DNA of 64,000 nt from DTU019 sp050949825 (GCA_050949825.1 JBMNGL010000001.1:248001-312000); one strand, 5' to 3'. Shown: positions 1 to 10,461, counted from the first letter of the stretch. Made by a program: numbers and translations. Notes: a model not told the origin generated them from the sequence alone.

Positions 1-507
1 ATTGATATGGTGCCCACCTATCCGCTAATAGGCAAAGCAGGGCGTATTGGCCAGGATCGTGAACCGCAGCACCTCTGCAATATCTATAGCCTGGAAGAGG
101 AATTATATGAAGTTGTAATGAAATTCTCCGCCGAATACGAAAGAATCAGCCCCGAGATCGTAGAATGGGAAGAAAAGCAATGCGAAGCCGCCGACATCAT
201 TATTATCTCTCACGGGGTGGTTTCCAGGGCTGCCGATGATGCGGTAAAAGCCCTGCGCGCGCAAGGGATTAAGGCAGGTTACTTCCGGCCCATTACCCTG
301 CGTCCCTTTCCACACCAGCAATTGCGTAATGCCATTGCCAGAAGCGGGGCGAAAAAAATGCTGGTGGCAGAATCAGCCTACGGGCAATTGCAGAGATTGG
401 TGCGGCAAGAGATATATGGAGAAACCGTACCCATCGAAGGCCTCTTTATGCCCGGGGTGGGCATTATCGATTACGATATCATCAGTAAAGTAAAGAGTAT
501 TTTATAA
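1..507 (+). CDS. 2-oxoacid:ferredoxin oxidoreductase alpha subunit, 3' part only
   Basis: This is the 3' end of the alpha subunit gene of a 2-oxoacid:ferredoxin oxidoreductase. The frame is already open at base 1, so the start lies outside the window. The cytoplasmic enzyme oxidatively decarboxylates a 2-oxo acid with CoA and reduces ferredoxin. The visible 168 residues correspond to the C-terminal domain of the family, including the stretch SHGVVSRAADDAVKALR. The gene heads a run with beta, gamma and ferredoxin-type delta subunits and ends 20 bases before the beta gene. The substrate (2-oxoglutarate, pyruvate or branched-chain oxo acid) cannot be decided from this part. Confidence 0.9.
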   Translation: MDMVPTYPLIGKAGRIGQDREPQHLCNIYSLEEELYEVVMKFSAEYERISPEIVEWEEKQCEAADIIIISHGVVSRAADDAVKALRAQGIKAGYFRPITLRPFPHQQLRNAIARSGAKKMLVAESAYGQLQRLVRQEIYGETVPIEGLFMPGVGIIDYDIISKVKSIL

Positions 508-527
508 GGAAGGGGGTTGTCTTTATA

Positions 528-1280
528 ATGACCGTTTCTCCAGCTGTTCCAAAATCATGGTACTTACCTTCCAAACCGCATAAATTTTGCCCAGGATGCG
601 GGCATGGCATTGTTCTGAAAGCCCTGGGTGAAGCCATTGACGAATTGGATATACAAGATCGTACCATTTTTGGCTGTGACATAGGCTGCTCGTTGTTAGC
701 CTGGGATTTCTTCGCCTGTGACAGCACCCAGACCCATCATGGCCGGACCACGCCGGTAATGGTCGGCATCAAGCGCAGCCGCCCCGAACTGATTGCCGTA
801 GGCTATATGGGCGACGGGGGCGGTTACTCAATCGGTTCGCAGCATCTACTCAATGCTGCGGTGCGCAACGAAAAGCTCACCTTAATTCTGGTTAATAACA
901 CCAACTATGGCATGACCGGTGGTCAGATGGCGCCAACCACCCTGCCGGGGCAAAAAACCGAGACAACACCTTATGGCCGGGATACTGACATAACCGGGTA
1001 TCCCACTAAAGGACCGGAGTTCTTGAGCGCGCTTACCCAGGAAAACGCCTATATTGCAAGAGCGACCGTATCCAACTTCCGCCAGTTAAAACGTTTTATT
1101 AAGAATGCCCTGCGCAATCAAATCGAGGGCAAGGGCTTTTCATTTGTTGAAGTATTATCCACCTGCCCTACCAACTGGAGAACCAATGCGCAACAGACCT
1201 GGCATTTCCTTGAAGATGAAATGGAGAAACACTTCCCGGTTGGGGAGTTAAAAAATCCTCTGGGAAAGGGGGATAAATAA
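528..1280 (+). CDS. 2-oxoacid:ferredoxin oxidoreductase beta subunit (TPP-binding)
   Basis: The 250-residue product is the thiamine-diphosphate subunit of the ferredoxin-linked 2-oxoacid oxidoreductase. It shows the CPGCGHG motif at residues 21-27 and further cysteines at 50, 54 and 64; in the family such cysteines bind a 4Fe-4S cluster. The TPP/metal motif is GDGGGYSIG at 95-103, followed by NNTNYGMTGGQ. The ATG is preceded by AAGGAAGGGGG. The TAA stop overlaps the ATG of the gamma gene, which indicates translational coupling. The overall style is closest to KorB/VorB-type beta subunits; substrate choice is an inference only. Confidence 0.93.
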   Translation: MTVSPAVPKSWYLPSKPHKFCPGCGHGIVLKALGEAIDELDIQDRTIFGCDIGCSLLAWDFFACDSTQTHHGRTTPVMVGIKRSRPELIAVGYMGDGGGYSIGSQHLLNAAVRNEKLTLILVNNTNYGMTGGQMAPTTLPGQKTETTPYGRDTDITGYPTKGPEFLSALTQENAYIARATVSNFRQLKRFIKNALRNQIEGKGFSFVEVLSTCPTNWRTNAQQTWHFLEDEMEKHFPVGELKNPLGKGDK

Positions 1281-1876
1281 TGTCATTAATCAAGATCGCC
1301 CTGGCCGGAGAAGGCGGGCAAGGGGTTCAGTCCATCGCTGAGATCATGGCCGAAGCGGCCTATAATCAAAATATGCAGACCATTTACATCCCCAATTTTG
1401 GGTTAGAGCAAAGAGGCGGAGTTTCCATCGCCTTTATACAGTTCAGCGACCAGCGCATTGGGGCACCCAAATTCAATAAAGCAGATGTCGTAATAGCCTT
1501 GAGCGAACGTGCTATCGGTCGTACCAGGGGTTATTCTGATGAGAACACCATGTTTGTTTATGACAGCAGCTACCCGGTGGCTGCAGCGGAATTCCCGGAA
1601 AAAGCCAAAAAGATTATCGGTATACCGGCCATAGAAACCGCAAACAATAAATTACACCCCCGGGTTTTTAATATCATTATAATGGGAGCCGCCATCGGGT
1701 TGACCAAAGTAGTAACATTTGAGGCCGCTAAAGAAGCTCTGGAAAACAAGTTGGCCTACAAATTTGAGAAAAACCCGAATTTGAGAGATTTGAATTTTAG
1801 GGCTCTGCAAATAGGCAAAGAAATGGCTGAAGCATCATTGCAGGAAGGGGTGGCCGCAAGTGACAAAGGAAATTAA
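1280..1876 (+). CDS. 2-oxoacid:ferredoxin oxidoreductase gamma subunit
   Basis: The 198-residue protein is the gamma subunit (POR_N/catalytic gamma family) of the same complex. The N-terminal glycine-rich motif GEGGQGV lies at residues 10-16, and the family stretch GLEQRGGVSIAFIQ follows. Its ATG overlaps the beta stop codon (TAATG), and the delta gene begins 17 bases before its end, so the four subunits form one translationally coupled operon. Confidence 0.92.
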   Translation: MSLIKIALAGEGGQGVQSIAEIMAEAAYNQNMQTIYIPNFGLEQRGGVSIAFIQFSDQRIGAPKFNKADVVIALSERAIGRTRGYSDENTMFVYDSSYPVAAAEFPEKAKKIIGIPAIETANNKLHPRVFNIIIMGAAIGLTKVVTFEAAKEALENKLAYKFEKNPNLRDLNFRALQIGKEMAEASLQEGVAASDKGN

Positions 1877-2129
1877 ACCGATTTCAACCGAGATGGAAAG
1901 GGCGATATTTCACATCTTCCCCGGCTTCTGCAAGGGCTGTGGCCTATGCAAAGAAAAATGCCCCAACGATGTTTTGAACTGGTCAGAGAAATTGGGGGTC
2001 TACGGTACTCCTACCGTCACACCCAAAGATAAAGATAGCTGTATCGCCTGCAATATCTGCGAAATGATTTGCCCGGATGCGGCTATATATATTGAAAAGA
2101 AGGCCAGGAAGAAAAAAGCAGTACGATAA
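1860..2129 (+). CDS. Ferredoxin-type delta subunit, two 4Fe-4S clusters
   Basis: This 89-residue protein starts with GTG inside the end of the gamma gene. It carries two complete CxxCxxCxxxC motifs: Cys24, 27, 30, 34 and Cys61, 64, 67, 71. It is the electron-transfer subunit that passes electrons from the TPP site to free ferredoxin. The C-terminus is short and lysine-rich. It is the last gene of the operon, and a hairpin terminator follows about 30 bases later. Confidence 0.92.
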   Translation: MTKEIKPISTEMERAIFHIFPGFCKGCGLCKEKCPNDVLNWSEKLGVYGTPTVTPKDKDSCIACNICEMICPDAAIYIEKKARKKKAVR

Positions 2130-2156
2130 AGTATTTATTAGTAATCATTAGATAAA

Positions 2157-2185
2157 TGCTCCGTGCCCAGTGTACGGGGTTTTTA
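2157..2185 (+). terminator. Terminator of the oxidoreductase operon
   Basis: The hairpin CCGTGC-CCAGT-GTACGG (one G-T pair) is followed by GGTTTTTATT. It lies between the last oxidoreductase gene and the rRNA promoter. Confidence 0.65.
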
Positions 2186-2213
2186 TTATCGTGTCGAGGT
2201 CACCAATAGGTTC

Positions 2214-2242
2214 TTGACATCTTTTAGGTACCATGATAATAT
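2214..2242 (+). promoter_or_regulatory. Sigma-A promoter of the rRNA operon
   Basis: TTGACA at 2214-2219, a 17-base spacer, and TAATAT at 2237-2242 preceded by TGA (extended -10). This near-consensus promoter lies about 190 bases upstream of the 16S 5' end. No other promoter of similar quality is seen between 2130 and 2431, and the rest of that stretch is leader. Confidence 0.8.
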
Positions 2243-2431
2243 AATTCTTGCGCGCAACGGCGCAAAGTTCTTGATAAAACTGAACAGCAAGAAGATAAGT
2301 GCGAAAAAGATTGGAACTGTTTTGAGGTAAAAGACAAAGCAAGCCAATCAGGCCCTTTTAAAAGAAGGGAAAAAGCCAGAGACAATTTTGGCTAGGATTA
2401 ACAGAGTTCAATAGAACTTTGCAGATAAAAC

Positions 2432-4206
<1,775 letters not shown>

Positions 4207-4363
4207 AAGGAGAAATGGAAGCAAGGTAGAGGAATAAGAGGCCAGAGAAATCTCACCTCCAACTTCCCGCCGCCCACTTCTCAATTGGTCGATCTCTTAT
4301 CCTTCTTGTTGTTCGTTTTAATAAATTTAAAATAGACTGACATTAATTGGTCTGTTTTATTGT

Positions 4364-4440
<77 letters not shown>

Positions 4441-4541
4441 TTTGCGATGTGAGATGTGAGAAGTTAGAGGTGAGAAAAGAGATCGGCGGTGCCGATTCTA
4501 TTTTTGCCCGCCTCCAACATCCGCCTCCCACTTCTCATCTT
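4441..4541 (+). repeat. Purine-rich inverted repeat between tRNA-Ile and tRNA-Ala
   Basis: The spacer between the two tRNAs begins with GATGTGAGATGTGAGAAGTT and ends with CCTCCCACTTCTCATC. These are imperfect inverted arms enclosing about 30 bases. The arms are of the same type as those bordering both 23S intervening sequences. Related pyrimidine-rich right arms also occur at about 4252-4286 (16S to tRNA-Ile) and 4782-4815 (tRNA-Ala to 23S). It is probably a stripped, non-coding member of the same element family. Confidence 0.6.
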
Positions 4542-4617
4542 GGGGGTGTAGCTCAGTTGGGAGAGCACCTGCCTTGCAAGCAGGGGGTCAGGAGTTCGAG
4601 TCTCCTCATCTCCACCA
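4542..4617 (+). tRNA. tRNA-Ala (TGC)
   Basis: This is a complete cloverleaf with encoded CCA, anticodon TGC at 4575-4577, D-arm GCTCAGTTGGGAGAGC and T-arm GGAGTTCGAGTCTCC. The acceptor stem GGGGGTG/CATCTCC contains two G-T pairs. It is the second spacer tRNA of the rRNA operon. Confidence 0.97.
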
Positions 4618-4818
4618 TCTATTGCTCGCGATGATGCGGCAGATTTTGCAAAATTGAGCATACCCTGAAAATAGGGATACCGAATTTGTTATCCCGCTTA
4701 GGCGGGGAATGTTAACAGAAGTCTGAAATTAGATTCAAAGGGTCAGATAAAATGAATCGGCAGAGCCGATTCAAACAAATATCCGACCTCCGACATCCGA
4801 CTTCCGACTTCCGTTAGA

Positions 4819-4843
4819 GGTTCTTTGAAAATTGCATACAGAG
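4819..4843 (+). other. 5' strand of the 23S processing stem
   Basis: These 25 bases (beginning GGTTCTTTGAAAATTG) are complementary at 23 positions to 8447-8471 on the other side of the 23S gene. Such flanking stems are RNase III substrates that release pre-23S rRNA. The TTCTTTGAAAA core is the usual Firmicutes leader motif just before 23S. Confidence 0.75.
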
Positions 4844-5551
4844 AAAAGCAAAGGGAACAATTTCACGAAGTAGCTGAAAAGACAGTGAAAAAATGAGAGA
4901 GTTTTCAAAAGCGCGTAAGAAATTAGGTCAAGATAAAAAGAGCGTACGGGGGATGCCTTGGTGCCAGGAGGCGAAGAAGGACGTGGCAAGCTGCGAAAAG
5001 CTACGGGGAGCTGCAAGCGAGCATAGATCCGTAGATATCCGAATGGGGGAACCCAATACTTGCGAACAAGTATTATCACTGCCTGAATATATAGGGCAGT
5101 AGAAGCCAGACCCGGTGAACTGAAACATCTTAGTAACCGGAGGAACAGAAATCAAAAGAGATTCTCCAAGTAGCGGCGAGCGAACGGGGAAGAGCCCAAA
5201 CCAGTTATGTGTCAAGCCTGCAAGCGTTGCATAGCTGGAGTTGCGGGGAATACAGGAGCAAATTGCAGTTTGCTCAAAGAGTTACAAAGCATATTGTTAG
5301 CTGAACCTGAATGGAAAGTCAGGCCATAGAGAGTGAGAGCCTTGTAAGCGAAAACAATATGTCTCTTCGTATAAACCCCAAGTACCGCCGGACACGTGGA
5401 ACCCGGTGGGAAGCAGGGAGGACCACCTTCCAAGGCTAAATACTACCTGGCGACCGATAGCGAATAGTACCGTGAGGGAAAGGTGAAAAGCACCCCGGGA
5501 GGGGAGTGAAAAAGAACCTGAAACCGTATGCTTACAAACAGTCAGAGTCTT

Positions 5552-5630
5552 ATGAGAGGTGAGAGTTGAGAGGTTAGAAGTGGGAACTAGAAGAAGTTTC
5601 CACATCCAACCTCCCACATCTCACTTCTCA
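5552..5630 (+). other. 23S intervening sequence 1 (helix 25)
   Basis: About 79 bases replace the short helix-25 tip, between CAGTCAGAGTC and GGATGATGGCG. The insert is a long hairpin whose left arm (GAGAGGTGAGAGTTGAG and following) pairs with a right arm ending CACATCTCACTTCTCA, with a small AGAAG loop. It has no coding potential. Helix 25 is a known site for intervening sequences that RNase III removes, leaving a split 23S. The arms resemble those of the larger insertion at 6248-6706. Confidence 0.85.
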
Positions 5631-6057
5631 GGATGATGGCGTACCTTTTGTAGAATGGGCCAGCGAGTTATGGCAGCAAGCGAGGTTAAGTTCAAAAAGG
5701 ACGGAGCCGCAGCGAAAGCGAGTCTAAATAGGGCGAAATAGTTTGTTGCTGTAGACCCGAAACCGAGTGATCTATCCATGGCCAGGGTGAAGCGATGGTA
5801 ACACATCGTGGAGGCCCGCACCAGGGTACGTTGAAAAGTACGTGGATGAGTTGTGGATAGGGGTGAAATGCCAATCGAACTCGGAGATAGCTGGTTCTCC
5901 CCGAAATAGCTTTAGGGCTAGCGTCGTGTAATTCCTTATGGGGGTAGAGCACTGGTTAGGCTAGGGGCCTTACCCGGTTACCGAACCTTCCCAAACTCCG
6001 AATACCATAAGGCTCAGCACGGCAGTCAGACTGCGGGTGATAAGGTCCGTAGTCGAG

Positions 6058-6096
<39 letters not shown>

Positions 6097-6247
6097 TATG
6101 CTAAGTGGGAAAGGAAGTAGAGTCGCACAGACAGCCAGGATGTTGGCTTAGAAGCAGCCACCATTCAAAGAGTGCGTAATAGCTCACTGGTCAAGTGACT
6201 CTGCGCCGAAAATTCAACGGGGCTAAGCATAGTACCGAAGCTTTGGG

Positions 6248-6706
6248 ATTGAGAAGTGAGATGTGGGAAGTTAGAAGTGAGACCGAGAGTGCGAGGTGAA
6301 CCGATGATATGGGAGAAGAGAAGATAAAAAGCTTCGAAGATCTCATAGTCTACCAAAAAGCCTATCAATTAGTACTAAAGGTACACAAACTAACTCAAAC
6401 ATTTCCAGAAGCAGAGAAACGGGAAATAGGCTATCAGTTAAGAAGAGCAGCCATATCGATACCCGCAAATATTGCAGAGGGATACGGGAGAAAGAACTCC
6501 GCGAAAGAATTCAAACATTTTCTAAGAAATGCATTGGGTTCGAGTAACGAGATGATCGTACTTCTGAAACTAAGCAGGGATTTGGGGTATATGCAGGACG
6601 ACGAAATCATAGCAACCTATGATATACTCGGAAAACAGCTCTTCAAGCTGATAGAAAAGTGGGACTAAGAATCCCACGTCCAACTTCTCACATCTCACTT
6701 CTCAAT
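6248..6706 (+). other. 23S intervening sequence 2 (helix 45) with encoded protein
   Basis: This 459-base insert sits at helix 45, between GAAGCTTTGGG and CGGTAGGGGAGCG. It is bounded by 18-base perfect inverted repeats (6248-6265, ATTGAGAAGTGAGATGTG, and 6689-6706). Between the arms lies one complete protein gene (6309-6668) on the rRNA strand. Helix 45 is a classical intervening-sequence site in bacterial 23S. By analogy the insert is excised by RNase III at the long stem without ligation. Confidence 0.92.
6309..6668 (+). CDS. Four-helix-bundle protein encoded within the 23S intervening sequence
   Basis: This 119-residue protein belongs to the 23S rRNA intervening-sequence protein family (S23/four-helix bundle). 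Family hallmarks are FEDLIVYQKAYQLVLKVHKL near the N-terminus, then QLRRAAISIPANIAEGYGR and EFKHFLRNALGSSNE. Four amphipathic helices are expected. The ATG has a good ribosome binding site (GAGGTG at 6293-6298), so it looks translatable although it lies inside an rRNA gene. The family's biochemical role is not established; pentameric structures and nucleic-acid binding have been proposed. The frame is intact, which argues for selection or recent arrival. Confidence 0.93.
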   Translation: MGEEKIKSFEDLIVYQKAYQLVLKVHKLTQTFPEAEKREIGYQLRRAAISIPANIAEGYGRKNSAKEFKHFLRNALGSSNEMIVLLKLSRDLGYMQDDEIIATYDILGKQLFKLIEKWD

Positions 6707-7166
6707 CGGTAGGGGAGCGTACCTGGCGGATAGAAGCCGTACCGTAAGGAGCGGTGGACTGCCAGGCAGAGAGAATGCTGGCATAAGTAAGCGAGAAGGC
6801 AGGTGAGAATCCTGCCCGCCGGAAGCCCAAGGATTCCTGGGGAAGGCTCGTCCTCCCAGGGTAAGCCGGGACCTAACCCGAGGCCGAAAGGCGTAGGGGA
6901 TGGACAACTGGTTGAAATTCCAGTGCCACCGGACGTCCGTTTGAGTGATGGGGTGACGCAGGAGGATAGGTGAAGCGCACGACTGGAAGAGTGCGTCCAA
7001 GCACGTAGGGTGTTGGGTAGGCAAATCCGCCCAACGAAGCCTGAGGTGTTAAGGGGAGTGAACTTAAGTAACGAAGTCACTGATTCCAAACTGCCAAGAA
7101 AAGCCTCTAGCAAGGACGTTGGTGCCCGTACCGCAAACCGACACAGGTAGGCAAGGAGAGAATCCT

Positions 7167-7198
<32 letters not shown>

Positions 7199-7409
7199 CG
7201 GCAAAATGACCCCGTAACTTAGGGAGAAGGGGTGCTCTGTTAGCGTGAGTCAAAGAACATTGATGAGCGTGAGGGAGCCGCAGTGATCAGGCCCAGGCGA
7301 CTGTTTACCAAAAACACAGGTCTCTGCAAAATCGAAAGATGAAGTATAGAGGCTGACGCCTGCCCGGTGCCGGAAGGTTAAGGGGAAAGGTTAGCGCAAG
7401 CGAAGCTTT

Positions 7410-7474
<65 letters not shown>

Positions 7475-7953
7475 TGGTAAGTTCAGACCCGCACGAAAGG
7501 CGTAACGATCTGGGCACTGTCTCGACGAGGGGCTCGGTGAAATTGTAATACCGGTGAAGATGCCGGTTACCTGCGATAGGACAGAAAGACCCCGTGGAGC
7601 TTTACTGTAGCTTGATATTGGATTTTGGTGGTTCATGTACAGGATAGGTGGGAGGCTTTGAAGCGAGTTCGCCAGGATTCGTGGAGCCACTGGTGGGATA
7701 CCACTCTTGAATGGCTGGAGTTCTAACCTGCTACCCTGATCGGGTAGAGGAACAGTTTCAGGCAGGCAGTTTGACTGGGGCGGTCGCCTCCAAAAGAGTA
7801 ACGGAGGCGCCCAAAGGTTTCCTCAGCGCGGATGGAAATCGCGCGAAGAGTGTAAAGGCAGAAGGGAGCTTGACTGCGAGACAGACATGTCGAGCAGGGA
7901 CGAAAGTCGGGCTTAGTGATCCGGCGGTACCGAGTGGAAGGGCCGTCGCTCAT

Positions 7954-8094
<141 letters not shown>

Positions 8095-8102
8095 TGGTAC
8101 GT

Positions 8103-8154
<52 letters not shown>

Positions 8155-8170
8155 CAGGAGAATTGAGAGG

Positions 8171-8203
<33 letters not shown>

Positions 8204-8263
8204 AGACCGCTGGTGTACCAGTTGTCTCGCCAGAGGCACAGCTGGGTAGCTATGTCTGGATGT

Positions 8264-8295
<32 letters not shown>

Positions 8296-8446
8296 AACCT
8301 CAAGATGAGTTCTCCCACTTCAAAAGAAGGTAAGATCCCATCAAGAACAGGTGGTTGATAGGCCGGGAGTATAAGTGTAGTGATGCATTAAGCTGACCGG
8401 TACTAATAGATCGAGGGCTTGACCTAAAAACGCTTTTAAGCTTAAT

Positions 8447-8471
8447 CTCTGTATGCAGTTTTCAGAGAACC
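8447..8471 (+). other. 3' strand of the 23S processing stem
   Basis: This is the partner of 4819-4843: 23 of 25 positions are complementary, so mature 23S is released from a stem just outside its ends. Confidence 0.7.
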
Positions 8472-8499
8472 GAAAACACAATTTAATAAAGATATAAGA

Positions 8500-8663
8500 T
8501 TTCCTGGTGATAATGGCGGAGAGGCCACACCCGTTCCCATCCCGAACACGGCAGTTAAGCTCTCCAGCGCCGATGCACCGCCGCTCAGCCCTTAGTCGGG
8601 CTTCGATGGGCGGCACCAGCCGGGTACAGCCGGCTGGGTACTACTGGTACCAGGTTACCATGG
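8500..8663 (+). rRNA. 5S rRNA-like unit 1 with replaced 3' half (probable pseudogene)
   Basis: The first about 70 bases, from CCTGGTGATAATGGCGGAG to CCAGCGCCGATG, are a normal 5S 5' half and match the third unit almost exactly. The normal 3' half is then missing. Instead there are two GC-rich hairpins (CCGCC...GGCGG enclosing AGCCC/GGGCT, and CCAGCCGG/CCGGCTGG), then GGTACTACTGGTACCAGG. The terminal ACCAGG can still pair with the 5' CCTGGT. It is either a decayed 5S gene or a 5S-derived RNA; it is unlikely to work as ordinary 5S. Confidence 0.6.
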
Positions 8664-8697
8664 TCATTAAAGTTAAAAGTTGAATAAGTAATTAAAT

Positions 8698-8853
8698 TTC
8701 CTGGCAATAATGGCGGAGAGGCCACACCCGTTCCCATCCCGAACACGGCAGTTAAGCTCTCCAGCGCCGATGCACCGCCGCTCAGCCCTTAGTCGGGCTT
8801 CGATGGGCGGTACCAGCCGGGTACAGCCGGCTGGGTACTACTGGTTACCATGG
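8698..8853 (+). rRNA. 5S rRNA-like unit 2 with replaced 3' half (probable pseudogene)
   Basis: This is a near-identical copy of unit 1, about 197 bases downstream, with the same normal 5' half and the same foreign 3' half. It lacks the ACCAGG that closes the terminal stem in unit 1, so helix I cannot form properly. The downstream spacer (AAGTTAAAAGTTGAATAAG) is also duplicated, which indicates tandem duplication of a whole unit. Confidence 0.6.
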
Positions 8854-8887
8854 TCATAAAAGTTAAAAGTTGAATAAGTAATTAAAT

Positions 8888-9002
8888 TTCCTGGCAATAA
8901 TGGCGGAGAGGCCACACCCGTTCCCATCCCGAACACGGCAGTTAAGCTCTCCAGCGCCGATGGTACTACGATTTTTCGTGGGAGAGTAGGACATTGCCAG
9001 GA
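8888..9002 (+). rRNA. rrf: 5S ribosomal RNA (intact copy)
   Basis: This is the complete 5S gene of about 115 bases. The 5' TTCCTGGCAATAATGGCGG pairs with the 3' CATTGCCAGGAA, and the central CCCATCCCGAACACGG and 3' domain GGTACTACG...GGGAGAGTAGG are normal. It follows the two aberrant units and is the only canonical 5S in the operon. Confidence 0.95.
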
Positions 9003-9042
9003 ATTAAATTTTTTCTGGTTTCTTGCTATCGCGAAGGCAAAA

Positions 9043-9082
9043 GTGAGTCAGGGAACATTCCCTGACTCACTACGTTTTAAAG
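9043..9082. terminator. Terminator of the rRNA operon (bidirectional)
   Basis: A perfect 13-bp stem (GTGAGTCAGGGAA, loop CA, TTCCCTGACTCAC) spans 9043-9070. TACGTTTT follows on the plus strand. On the minus strand TTTTGCC follows, so it can also end the convergent gene at 9094-9912. Confidence 0.85.
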
Positions 9083-9093
9083 GGGGTATGCTT

Positions 9094-9912
9094 TTAGTCG
9101 CCGTTTTCGTCTTCAGGAGGACACTCGCAGGGGCCGGATGTTGCAGTGTCACATTGAACATAAGTGTCGCCAGGAGCGGCATCGGCTCCAAAATGAACCG
9201 GTACTTCAACACAAATCAATTGGGACACGGTAAAGGTACAGGTACCCCCCGGGTCTCCGACGCAGTCATCACCGATAACGGGGTCTCCGCAGCAGATGGT
9301 GGAAACAGAATCGATATGGGCATAAGGCGTAACCGTAACCGGTACACAGACATTAATAAGTTGAGATGCCACCGCTATACATTCTTCAGAGGAGGAGCAA
9401 ACCGGGCCGCAAATGCTCAAACCCCTGGCTGTCACCTGGCCTCCCTTAAGGCAAACATCAACATCGCCTACGGGGAAGGGGCTGGTTAATTCAAAACAAA
9501 AAAGCCCAACACTGTCTTCATCACCCAATACCTTACTTAAGCCAAAGTCAAATTTCAGACCGGAGCACCCTGTTTTAGGATCGACATTTGGAGGAATAAA
9601 CAGTTCTACATTTTCACCCTTCACGACGGTCTGTTCCTCTGTATCAATGATAACGGTTACATTGGTGATTTGATCCAGGGTAATATGGGGACATATCCCC
9701 AAAACCCAATGGCTCAGGCTTACATACGTTGAAATATTTTCTCCCACCCCGGTCAAGCGATAGCAGAAGCGCTGGTTTTCACCTGGTCCAGGAGTCAGAT
9801 TAGATAAAGCGGCATCTAATTCCACAATAAAGGGGATTATTCTGTCGCCTATGGTCACGGTACTGTAGTCGATGCGGGTATTACACGTCAACTGGGCATT
9901 GCAAAACGGCAT
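9094..9912 (-). CDS. Cysteine-rich protein, probable spore-surface protein (paralogue of the next gene)
   Basis: I do not recognise a named family for this 272-residue protein. There is no signal peptide. It has about 20 cysteines, including CC and CxC pairs, and an acidic tail. The C-terminal part (about residues 190-255) has the pattern VPVTVTPYAHID...CCGDPVI...FTVSQLICVEVPVHFGA...VQC. The same pattern recurs in the protein at 9997-10461, so the two are paralogues. A strong AAGGAGGTG site precedes the ATG. A sigma-K-type promoter match lies at 9943-9971, which supports mother-cell expression and a coat or exosporium role; that role is inferred. Confidence 0.8.
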   Translation of the reverse strand: MPFCNAQLTCNTRIDYSTVTIGDRIIPFIVELDAALSNLTPGPGENQRFCYRLTGVGENISTYVSLSHWVLGICPHITLDQITNVTVIIDTEEQTVVKGENVELFIPPNVDPKTGCSGLKFDFGLSKVLGDEDSVGLFCFELTSPFPVGDVDVCLKGGQVTARGLSICGPVCSSSEECIAVASQLINVCVPVTVTPYAHIDSVSTICCGDPVIGDDCVGDPGGTCTFTVSQLICVEVPVHFGADAAPGDTYVQCDTATSGPCECPPEDENGD

Positions 9913-9942
9913 TTAATGAACACCTCCTTGGTAAGATTAGTC

Positions 9943-9971
9943 TATAATATGAAAAAATTATCAATAAAGTT
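9943..9971 (-). promoter_or_regulatory. Candidate sigma-K promoter for the 272-residue gene
   Basis: Read on the minus strand: AACT, 16 bases, then CATATTATA. This fits the sigma-K pattern (AC core, N16, CATAnnnTA). It ends about 30 bases before the start codon, between the two paralogous genes. Confidence 0.5.
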
Positions 9972-9996
9972 AACGAGCAATACCGAATCACTTAAG

Positions 9997-10461
9997 TTAA
10001 TCGTCAGATTCCATGCAATCCTCGCAGTCCTCCAGCGAAGTGCCCAGGCAATCGACTCCAGGCAGACCCACATGGGCTTCGGCGCCAAAATGAACGGGAA
10101 TTTCAACACAGATTTCCTGGGTAATGGTAAAATAGCAGACCTGTTCCTTGCTCCCCGTCCAGCGTACATTTGTTATCACCGGGTCACTACAGCACAATGT
10201 ATTGGTAGGACCGGCAACAGAATATGGCTTGACGGCTACGGGAACAGTTACAAGGGCTCTTTGATAGGCGATTTTTATGCAAGTACTATTTTTGATATCC
10301 AGATCTTTCTCAAGAGTTTTATAGGCGGTCTGCTCGGCAATATCATGCTTGCTATCCATATATTCTAAAGATTCCGTATCAATCTGTTTAGGCATGATCT
10401 TGGCAGCATGAACATGATATCTCCCCCATGTCATGGGGCGGGTTTTCAGTTGTTTAAACAT
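9997..10461 (-). CDS. Cysteine-rich protein, probable spore-surface protein
   Basis: This 154-residue protein is of unknown function. Residues from about 70 on repeat the pattern seen in the 272-residue neighbour (VPVAVKPYSVAG...LCCSDPVIT...YFTITQEICVEIPVHFGAEAHVG...VDC), and the tail is acidic and cysteine-rich. The N-terminal 65 residues are basic or polar and unrelated to the neighbour. GGAGAGGG lies just upstream of the ATG. It lies 84 bases upstream of the paralogue on the same strand, and the two probably make related spore-surface proteins. Confidence 0.75.
   Translation of the reverse strand: MFKQLKTRPMTWGRYHVHAAKIMPKQIDTESLEYMDSKHDIAEQTAYKTLEKDLDIKNSTCIKIAYQRALVTVPVAVKPYSVAGPTNTLCCSDPVITNVRWTGSKEQVCYFTITQEICVEIPVHFGAEAHVGLPGVDCLGTSLEDCEDCMESDD

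Noticed and set aside
9043..10368. Plus-strand frames opposite the two cysteine-rich genes
   Set aside because: The minus-strand frames have strong ribosome binding sites, a shared domain and a sigma-K-type promoter; the plus frames have none.
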